The notes under the pieces were generated by a model that worked only from the letters and a program-made list of their open reading frames with translations, ran no database searches and had not been told where the DNA came from. From contig CAYXKM010000227.1 in the NCBI GenBank assembly GCA_964465665.1, forward strand, positions 1 to 12,893: a stretch of 12,893 bases of DNA. Reading direction: 5' to 3'. How positions within the stretch are numbered: position 1 is the first letter of the stretch; each line of letters starts with the position of its first letter. Positions 7,188 to 12,264 of the stretch are shown one piece after another. Source of the DNA: JAKEGN01 sp964465665. GTDB taxonomy: Bacteria > Pseudomonadota > Gammaproteobacteria > Steroidobacterales > Woeseiaceae. A program made the translations under genes and the position numbers.

Positions 7188-7274
7188 GCCGAGATGGCGG
7201 AATTGGTAGACGCGCTAGCTTCAGGTGCTAGTAGGGGTAACCCTGTGGAGGTTCAAGTCCTCTTCTCGGCACCA
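7188..7274 (+). tRNA. tRNA-Leu (anticodon CAG), CCA encoded
   Basis: This 87-nt class II tRNA decodes CUG. The acceptor arms GCCGAGA and TCTCGGC pair perfectly over 7 bp. The D-loop contains AATTGGTAGA. The anticodon stem CTAGC/GCTAG frames the loop TTCAGGT, giving anticodon CAG. The long variable arm (AGGG-GTAA-CCCT) is typical of leucine tRNAs. The T-arm has GGAGG-TTCAAGT-CCTCT, closed by a G-U pair. Discriminator A and CCA are encoded. It closely follows E. coli tRNA-Leu(CAG) through the D and anticodon arms. CUG is expected to be a heavily used Leu codon in this GC-rich genome. Confidence 0.97.
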
Positions 7275-7280
7275 TTTCAG

Positions 7281-7304
7281 AAAGCCCCGCACGGGGCTTT
7301 TTTT
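7281..7304 (+). terminator. Intrinsic terminator of tRNA-Leu
   Basis: AAAGCCCC (7281-7288) pairs with GGGGCTTT (7293-7300) around the loop GCAC, and the T-run spans 7298-7304. It starts 6 nt after the tRNA CCA end, so the tRNA is a single-gene transcription unit. Confidence 0.93.
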
Positions 7305-7339
7305 GTTTGTGTACCTGCCGCATTCCGTCAGCCTCACTG

Positions 7340-7456
7340 CTACCACAGGTAGGTGAACGTGACACCGTACACGCGCCCGGTTTGCGTGGAGACCGGCCCT
7401 TCTTCCGACTTGGCAGCCTCAGGCCGCTCGCGAATTCCGCTGTTGCGGTTTAAAGT
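7340..7456 (-). pseudogene. Possible C-terminal remnant of a TonB-dependent receptor
   Basis: A minus-strand frame running into the stop at 7342-7340 ends with TGRVYGVTFTYLW. Alternating hydrophobic and aromatic residues plus a terminal aromatic are the hallmark of the last beta-strand (the BAM-recognised beta-signal) of outer-membrane barrels, and RxYGVTxxY is common at the end of TonB-dependent receptors. The preceding residues (NSGIRERPEAAKSEEGP) resemble a loop. No barrel sequence is found farther upstream, because from about 7496 the strand is opposite a different gene. It therefore looks like a truncated 3' end stranded beside a tRNA gene. The match is short and could be chance. Confidence 0.35.
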
Positions 7457-7495
7457 ATCAATCGAAGCAGGCGATCCCGTGGGGCCATACCGTTG

Positions 7496-7900
7496 ATGAC
7501 TGTGACATTGTCCTTGCTGGCCCTGATCGTGCTTGTCGGGGCACTCGTTTACCTTCGCCGCAAACCCTCCGGGCCCGGCGAGCGGCCGCCGCTGGCGCGT
7601 CCGGCGATACTCGGCGCCGCCAGTGCATTTCATGCGGTATCGATCAAGATCGGGCCGAATGCATGCGACGCAGCGAAGAGCATGGCTGACAAGCGATTCC
7701 TCTCAGGCGCAGCGCCGAAGTTACCGCTACCGAACTGCAACAACCTCGAGTGCAAATGTCGCTTTGGGCATCACAAGGATCGTCGCGAAGGAGATGACCG
7801 GCGCAGCCCGTTTGGGCAGAGCATCGCCTCGACATCGGGCACCTACCCCAAAGAGCAACGCCAGGGAGAAGATCGTCGCAGCGATTCGAATGAAAGGTGA
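7496..7900 (+). CDS. Small membrane-anchored protein with Cys/His cluster and repeated RR-x-G-x-DRR motif
   Basis: This is a 134-aa protein that I do not recognise as a named family. Residues 4-20 form one hydrophobic segment (LSLLALIVLVGALVYL), followed by RRK and a Pro/Arg-rich linker, so the rest should face the cytoplasm. A compact domain follows: FHAVSIKIGPNACDAAKSM (45-63), KRFLSGAAPKLPLP, then Cys81, Cys86, Cys88 and His92-His93. With Cys57 these could bind a metal. Two copies of a charged motif come next, DRREGDDRR (95-103) and EQRQGEDRR (120-128). The start is ATG at 7496, with TTG at 7493 as an alternative; no strong RBS is visible. The N-terminal anchor, the ordered motifs and the length support a real gene. 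It runs toward the DUF2799 gene, ending 54 nt from that gene's stop. Confidence 0.7.
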   Translation: MTVTLSLLALIVLVGALVYLRRKPSGPGERPPLARPAILGAASAFHAVSIKIGPNACDAAKSMADKRFLSGAAPKLPLPNCNNLECKCRFGHHKDRREGDDRRSPFGQSIASTSGTYPKEQRQGEDRRSDSNER

Positions 7901-7954
7901 CAACAGGCGGCCCGGCCGCCGTGCGAGATTGACGACAGTCGTCGGGACGCCTGC

Positions 7955-8587
7955 TCAGTACCCGGAATCGGCCAGCACCGCTTCGTAGGTCTGGAGCTGT
8001 TGTTCGTACAGGGTCCTGTCCTCGATAAGGATGTACATTTCCGATTCCAGTTGCCCCACTCGCTCAGCCAGGTCCTTTAGATCGGCAATCAGGATGATGC
8101 GTTCCTCGGTCAAGGTGTCCCTGGCGATCAGCGCCGCTTCCTTCTCCCGGATGAGCGCCTGGGTCTGCTCCATTTCCTGCTGGTTTGCATTGATCCGGTA
8201 ATTGGCGGAGTTTACTTTCGAGCGCAGGTTGTACAGGTGGTAGCCGGAGTTGTAGGCGTCGAGAAATCGGGCTTCGTTGTGTGCCGAGCATACGCCGCGG
8301 TACTGTCCGCCATTGCTTCCATGACTGAATCCGCGAGCAGGCTGACAGAATTCAACCAGGCCTTCATTTCGTCCCGCCTGGTATGCCTCGAAGTCCGGAG
8401 TCACGCCGTGCTTTGCGCAAGCCTTGCGACGATTGCCGAGCTGATCCGATGTGTATCCGCGCGAGCCGTCTTCGTAACCGATCGCATACCAGTCGCTGGT
8501 GATGCACTCGTCGCCGCTCATCGAGGCACAACCGCTGAGTATCGTCAGCATCAGCAGCAACCCTGCACCGGTCTGTTGTCGATTCAT
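7955..8587 (-). CDS. DUF2799-type lipoprotein with C-terminal coiled coil
   Basis: This is a 210-aa envelope protein of unknown function. The signal peptide (residues 1-19, GLLLMLTILSG) ends in the lipobox LSGC with Cys20. Ala at +2 predicts outer-membrane sorting. The mature domain (28-120) matches the DUF2799 pattern: WYAIGYEDGSRGY, RKACAKHGVTPDFEAYQAGRNEGLVEFC, QYRGVCSAHNEARFLDAYNSGYHLYNL. It holds four cysteines (28, 57, 81, 100) that could form disulfides, and three related G/Y units (GYEDGSRG, AYQAGRNEG, AYNSGYHLY). Residues 122-200 are charged, helical and heptad-like, probably a coiled coil. The frame is open upstream to 8761, but the lipoprotein signal and GGAG 8 nt ahead place the start at ATG 8587. 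It is divergent from the NERD gene across a region with two CRP-type sites. Confidence 0.87.
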   Translation of the reverse strand: MNRQQTGAGLLLMLTILSGCASMSGDECITSDWYAIGYEDGSRGYTSDQLGNRRKACAKHGVTPDFEAYQAGRNEGLVEFCQPARGFSHGSNGGQYRGVCSAHNEARFLDAYNSGYHLYNLRSKVNSANYRINANQQEMEQTQALIREKEAALIARDTLTEERIILIADLKDLAERVGQLESEMYILIEDRTLYEQQLQTYEAVLADSGY

Positions 8588-8649
8588 CGCTTGCTCCGAA
8601 TGTGTAGGCGCCGATCGCGCGCCGAAAGCCAGCCTGCACCGTATCAGCC

Positions 8650-8664
8650 GCCCCTCGCAGGGGC
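8650..8664. repeat. 6-bp hairpin next to the proximal CRP-type site
   Basis: GCCCCT (8650-8655) and AGGGGC (8659-8664) pair around CGC and directly abut the palindrome at 8665-8680. No T-run follows on either strand, so a terminator is unlikely. If the lipoprotein transcript starts upstream of it, it would sit in the 5' leader. Confidence 0.4.
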
Positions 8665-8680
8665 CGTGACCACAATCACA
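8665..8680. promoter_or_regulatory. CRP-type site, proximal to the lipoprotein gene
   Basis: CGTGA-CCACAA-TCACA matches the CRP core TGTGA-N6-TCACA at nine of ten positions. Its centre (8672.5) lies about 85 bp upstream of the lipoprotein ATG. On the minus strand a weak -10-like GATACG (8645-8640) would place the start near 8633, about 40 bp from the site centre, which is close to class II activator geometry. Confidence 0.5.
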
Positions 8681-8746
8681 GAACCCGTATCGCTTGCACG
8701 TGGAGGCCGCCGGCGCGGTACTGCACTGCGTCAAAAATCCACCTGG

Positions 8747-8762
8747 TGTGATCTGCATCACA
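8747..8762. promoter_or_regulatory. CRP-type site, perfect core palindrome, proximal to the NERD gene
   Basis: TGTGA-TCTGCA-TCACA is an exact match to the CRP/Vfr/Clp-type core TGTGA-N6-TCACA. Its centre (8754.5) lies 73 bp upstream of the NERD-protein ATG. TAATCT (8785-8790) could serve as a weak -10, placing the start near 8797, about 42 bp from the centre, as for class II activation. A competing -10-like TATAGC at 8767-8772 would make the site overlap the promoter. Confidence 0.65.
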
Positions 8763-8827
8763 GTGGTATAGCGGCGCGTACGGCTAATCTGACCGAACCC
8801 CTCCGCACCGTTCAGATCAGGGCCTGC

Positions 8828-9703
8828 ATGACGTTGGAACTACTCAGTGGCGCAGTGACCATAGCGATGCTCAGCTCGGTGCTGTTTCTGCTGGTCGCTG
8901 GCGCATGGCAGTCACTGAACCGGGCGCCATCCGCAAGCAATCGCTTTTCCCACAGCATCATGTACGAGGCAGCACAACGCTTTCGCGATCAGTTCGATGC
9001 GCTTACCCGCAAGCAATCGGTTTATCTCGCCTCTCTGCTGGTATTCCTGGTCATTTTTTCCGCCGCATTCCTGCTCGGTCCCGAGCGCCTTTTCCAGGGA
9101 CTTCCCGAGTGGCAACTGTTGGCGGTACTGGGCATCGTCGCCATTGCCGCGGTATACGGCGCTTACCGGTTTGTCGTCGTCGCGCTGCAGAAAAGGAATG
9201 TCGAATTTCTGCGCGATGCGAACATCGCAACAGGTCACGGGTTGCAACGCCTGACCAGCAACCAGAACCGGATTTTTCACGATGTCCCTTGTGCAACCGG
9301 GGTCGTGGATAACGTCATCGTCGGGGTTCACGGAATGTACGCGGTCTGCGTAGTCGCCAAACGTCCCGGGAAGGACAATCGTGTACGCCTGAACGGAGAG
9401 CAACTGGCGTTTGCTCCAGGCAGCGAAGTCATTTCGGTCGCCGAGTGCGGCAAGCGGGCAGCCCAGCTGGCGCGCGAGGTGCGGACACTGGTCGGGCACG
9501 ATATTCGGGTCCGGCCGGTTATCGCCGTGCCCGGGTGGGAGATCGACTCACAGGCCAGCGACGAATACCTGGTCGTCAACGAGCGAAACCTGAGTATGTT
9601 GCGCGGATGGAAAGATCAGAAAGATTACCTGATGAACGAAGATGTCGATCAGATTCAGAAAATGCTCACCGAGCGCTGCACCCGATTCAAACGCAAGCAG
9701 TGA
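8828..9703 (+). CDS. Membrane protein with NERD-like (nuclease-related) domain
   Basis: This is a 291-aa protein. Three hydrophobic segments lie at about residues 5-27, 67-83 and 96-120. Between the first two is a short charged stretch (YEAAQRFRDQFDALTRKQ). The C-terminal part (about 126-260) follows the NERD pattern: IFHDVPC, then VVDNVIVGVHGMYAVCVVAKRPG, a variable strand, KRAAQLAREV, and VRPVIAVPGWEI. Asp161 sits where NERD proteins have the Asp of DxVVVGxxG. The usual E-x-K of the restriction-endonuclease-like core is V-A-K here (Val176, Lys178), so nuclease activity may be lost. The start is ATG 8828 with AGGG 7 nt upstream; the frame is open farther left to 8237 only because it runs antisense to the lipoprotein gene. 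The family assignment is by pattern; function is unknown. Confidence 0.75.
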   Translation: MTLELLSGAVTIAMLSSVLFLLVAGAWQSLNRAPSASNRFSHSIMYEAAQRFRDQFDALTRKQSVYLASLLVFLVIFSAAFLLGPERLFQGLPEWQLLAVLGIVAIAAVYGAYRFVVVALQKRNVEFLRDANIATGHGLQRLTSNQNRIFHDVPCATGVVDNVIVGVHGMYAVCVVAKRPGKDNRVRLNGEQLAFAPGSEVISVAECGKRAAQLAREVRTLVGHDIRVRPVIAVPGWEIDSQASDEYLVVNERNLSMLRGWKDQKDYLMNEDVDQIQKMLTERCTRFKRKQ

Positions 9704-9724
9704 TTCCGGCCCCACCCTGACAGG

Positions 9725-11245
9725 CTAGCGGGTCACCTGCACCGCGTTGCTGCCATTGTTCTTCGATTTCGATGATTTTCGACCGGCGGGTTTTCGCCCG
9801 GTTTTCGCTTCGGCCGTTTTTTGCGGCGCAGGCTTGTCGATGGTTGCGGCTTTGAGTTCCTGGTATGCGGCCTCGAGACACCTGCAGTAAAACGACGGGT
9901 CCGGCATCATGTCGCGGTCGGCAATGGCGCTGATCGTAATCACGTTGTTATAGCTGACGACCGGCTGAAACAGGCCGAGTCCATGCGTCACCGGGCCGAG
10001 GCCGAAAGTCGCTACCATGCGCGACCCCATCGAATACAGTGGGACGTTGACGCCGGGGATGTTGGTGATCACGGTATTGACGATCGGGGAAATGCGATCC
10101 GCAAGTCCGGAATTCGCATACGTCCGTGCTATCAATCCTGAAATCGTCGATGGCAGGAATTCCGCCGCGTCGGCCGTGAGGTTCGGTCCCATGGTATAGG
10201 CGAGCTTTTTGGCCTGGATGCTCTCCGCACTGACGGCGAGCAGCCGTTCAAGCGGATCTGCGATGTCACTTCGTACCGGCAGGCTCATTGCGGTTACCAG
10301 GTTGCCGGCGCTGGCACGTTGCTCGTCCGGCCGCACCGACATCGGCGCCATCGCGACCAGTGACTCCTCCGGGAGTTCGTTCTTCGCTTCCAGGTATTTC
10401 CTGAGCGCACCGCCGCATACACTGACGACCACGTCGTTGACAGTGGTACCCGGCTGCGAATTCTTGATCGCCTTGATTTCATTCAGATCGAACGCGCGCC
10501 CGTCAAAAGCGCGATGCGCCGAGACTGTGCCATTGAAACGCGTTCGCGGCACGCGCATCGGGATCCGGAGCTGACCGCTCGCAAGGCCACCGACGACCCT
10601 GGCGAATGACGGCGCCGAGCGATACAGCAACTGACCGAAGCGCGCCGGCGCCGCCACGCTGCGAAGAGCGCTTTTGCCCAGCAACTCGAGTCCCGTCGGC
10701 AGTCGCTCCGGCTGCCATGGCAGCTCCGGCGCCTCCACTTCCGCGTCCGGACTCAGATCGTGAATGGCCGCGGACATCGCAGCACCGGACACACCGTCGA
10801 TGGCAGCGTGATGAACCTTGGTCACCAGCGCGAAGCTGCCCTCGGGTACGCCAACCACGTTGTCGAGCCCTTCGATGACATAGGCTTCCCACAGCGGTTT
10901 GCGCAGATCGAGCGGCCGCGCATGCAAGCGCGCGGTCTGGATACAGAGCTGCCGCCAGTCGCCCGGTTTTGGCAGGGCAATGTGCCGGACATGAAACTCG
11001 AGGTCGAAATCCGGATCCTCGATCCAGTACGGGTGATCCAGGCTCAACGGCACCCGCACCACGCGCTGGCGGAAAGCGCGCGCCTTGTGCAGACGCTCTT
11101 CGAAGAAACGCAGGATCTCCTTGAACGTGACCCGGCCGCCGGGCGCGGTGCTCTGGTCGTAAATCGACAGGCTGCCGATGTGCATCGGCGTGTAGCCCGT
11201 TTCCAGGTAGAGAAAACTGGCATCGAGGCCGGACAGTTGTTGCAT
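9725..11245 (-). CDS. Wax ester synthase / diacylglycerol acyltransferase (WS/DGAT)
   Basis: This enzyme transfers acyl groups from acyl-CoA to fatty alcohols or diacylglycerol, making storage wax ester or triacylglycerol at the inner face of the membrane. The product is 506 aa; the usual length is about 450-480. The N-terminus QQLSGLDASFLYLET is typical. Other family motifs are PLDLRKPLWEAYVIEGL (111-127), the catalytic HHxxxDG as HHAAIDG (145-151), NDVVVSVCGGALRKYL, and a late NVPLYSMGSRM/GLGLFQPVVSYNN block. A Lys/Ala/Ser-rich tail of about 36 residues (471-506, containing GRKPAGRKSSKSKNNG) exceeds the normal C-terminus. The start is ATG 11245 with GGAG about 10 nt upstream. It lies 45 nt downstream of the hydrolase gene, probably cotranscribed. 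It converges on the NERD gene with 21 bp between stop codons and no evident terminator. Confidence 0.93.
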   Translation of the reverse strand: MQQLSGLDASFLYLETGYTPMHIGSLSIYDQSTAPGGRVTFKEILRFFEERLHKARAFRQRVVRVPLSLDHPYWIEDPDFDLEFHVRHIALPKPGDWRQLCIQTARLHARPLDLRKPLWEAYVIEGLDNVVGVPEGSFALVTKVHHAAIDGVSGAAMSAAIHDLSPDAEVEAPELPWQPERLPTGLELLGKSALRSVAAPARFGQLLYRSAPSFARVVGGLASGQLRIPMRVPRTRFNGTVSAHRAFDGRAFDLNEIKAIKNSQPGTTVNDVVVSVCGGALRKYLEAKNELPEESLVAMAPMSVRPDEQRASAGNLVTAMSLPVRSDIADPLERLLAVSAESIQAKKLAYTMGPNLTADAAEFLPSTISGLIARTYANSGLADRISPIVNTVITNIPGVNVPLYSMGSRMVATFGLGPVTHGLGLFQPVVSYNNVITISAIADRDMMPDPSFYCRCLEAAYQELKAATIDKPAPQKTAEAKTGRKPAGRKSSKSKNNGSNAVQVTR

Positions 11246-11290
11246 CGATCAGGGCTCCGATTATCCACGCCCGGGACGGGCGCGCCGGAA

Positions 11291-12064
11291 TCAGTGGAAG
11301 AACAGGTTGCGAAAACCGCGAATTTCAAACGGCGCCCAGTGACCTTCGGGCTGCCGCAGCCGATCCGCTATGGCATAGAGTACCGCAGGATTGAATCCCA
11401 TGCCGAGGTGGCTGGTGTTGATGCCCAGGTTCTCGACCAGTTTGCCTTCCGGGAGTTTGGAGATCTGCCACGAGACGATTGCATCGGTGCGACTGTAGAT
11501 TGCCGTAACCGGTACATTGGCCAGCGGATCGCGCAATGCCCGCACCCGCTTCTGGATTTTTTCCTCGTCGATGCTGGTGCCGGAGAGGAACTCGTAGAGC
11601 CGCCAGGCATTGGTCGCCCGGGGATTGCCGAGCGGGCTGCCGAGCGTAATGACCTGTCGCACCCTCTCCGGGTTGCGCCGCGCCATCTCGCGAGCAAACA
11701 GACCGCCGAGACTCCAGCCGATCAGGCTCACTTTCTTCCCCGATTCCCGGTACAGGGCTTCGAGCCGCTCATCCAGGCATTTTTCCAGGTCGCGGCTGCG
11801 CGTGAGGCCGAGATTTCGGCCCTGATCCCAGGGGTGCGAGGCATAACCCCAGTCCTCGCAATATCGCCGCAAAACCCGCGTTGACCCATCGGTCGCAAGA
11901 AATCCCGGGAGCGTCATCACGGAGTGCCCGTCACCCGCCCCGAGATTCTTCAGAAAGTTACGCGCCGGAATCAGCGACGAGGCTTCGGTGAGCGCGCGTG
12001 GCGCTTCGAGCAACGCCAGCAGGAGTGACGGCGGCTGGCTGTCCTCTGATCCGGGATCGTCCAT
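11291..12064 (-). CDS. Alpha/beta hydrolase, lipase/esterase-like
   Basis: This is a 257-aa cytoplasmic hydrolase without a signal peptide. Features in order: VMTLPGFLATDGSTRVLRRY (49-68), which includes the oxyanion-type strand; the nucleophile elbow GWSLGG (116-121) with Ser118; VITLGSPLG (138-146); SRTDAIVSW with Asp194; and NTSHLGMG with His219, completing a Ser-Asp-His triad. The pattern resembles PGAP1/lipase-type serine esterases acting on acyl esters; the substrate cannot be read from sequence. The start is placed at ATG 12064. The frame stays open to TTG 12121, but a -10-like TATAGT at 12104-12099 and poor conservation-type sequence argue for the shorter form. No clean SD lies close by (GGAAGG is about 19 nt upstream), so the start is uncertain. 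It is followed by the WS/DGAT gene after 45 nt. Confidence 0.85.
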   Translation of the reverse strand: MDDPGSEDSQPPSLLLALLEAPRALTEASSLIPARNFLKNLGAGDGHSVMTLPGFLATDGSTRVLRRYCEDWGYASHPWDQGRNLGLTRSRDLEKCLDERLEALYRESGKKVSLIGWSLGGLFAREMARRNPERVRQVITLGSPLGNPRATNAWRLYEFLSGTSIDEEKIQKRVRALRDPLANVPVTAIYSRTDAIVSWQISKLPEGKLVENLGINTSHLGMGFNPAVLYAIADRLRQPEGHWAPFEIRGFRNLFFH

Positions 12065-12134
12065 GAATGGCTGTCGCTGTAGTCCTTCCACACTTAAGAC
12101 TATACACCGGTTGCACGCCAATCCGGCGTGACAC

Positions 12135-12200
12135 GATTAACTTTTTAATCTTGATTTAACAATAAGATAAAGCGTTTTTTTGATAGAGTTTAGAACTTGA
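12135..12200. promoter_or_regulatory. AT-rich island with an operator-like palindrome upstream of the hydrolase gene
   Basis: In the 200 bp between the patatin and hydrolase genes, about 65 bp is roughly three-quarters A+T, against a GC-rich background. It begins with the perfect inverted repeat GATTAA-CTTT-TTAATC (12135-12150) and includes a T7 run (12175-12181). It lies 70-135 bp upstream of the hydrolase ATG, where an UP element, promoter and regulator site would be expected. On the minus strand TTGTTA could act as a -35, but no consensus -10 is convincing. No terminator was found after the patatin gene. Confidence 0.45.
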
Positions 12201-12264
12201 CGCGCGAGCTCCGGGCTGCCTGCGCGTCGCTACGCATCCTTGCCACCGCACCGTCTGCAGACCG

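Noticed and set aside
7188..7274. tRNA-Leu as a current integration site with a second att copy
   Set aside because: No repeat of the tRNA 3' end and no integrase was seen in the window; only the nearby receptor-like remnant hints at an older event.
7457..7633. Extension of the receptor-like minus-strand frame farther upstream
   Set aside because: This part is opposite the N-terminus of the small membrane protein and lacks beta-barrel character.
7533..7988. A 151-codon plus-strand frame overlapping the small Cys/His protein
   Set aside because: It has no membrane anchor or conserved motif, is Arg/Ser/Thr-rich as expected of a shifted frame, and overlaps the lipoprotein gene end.
8588..8761. 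A longer start for the DUF2799 lipoprotein
   Set aside because: The extension would bury the lipoprotein signal peptide and cover both CRP-type sites. GGAG ahead of ATG 8587 decides the start.
8237..8827. An upstream extension of the NERD-protein frame
   Set aside because: The added 197 codons are opposite the lipoprotein coding region and the promoter region. The ATG at 8828 has a good SD and begins a hydrophobic segment.
10760..11884. A 374-codon plus-strand frame spanning two genes
   Set aside because: It runs antisense to both the WS/DGAT and the hydrolase, which carry intact catalytic motifs. No RBS or domain supports it.
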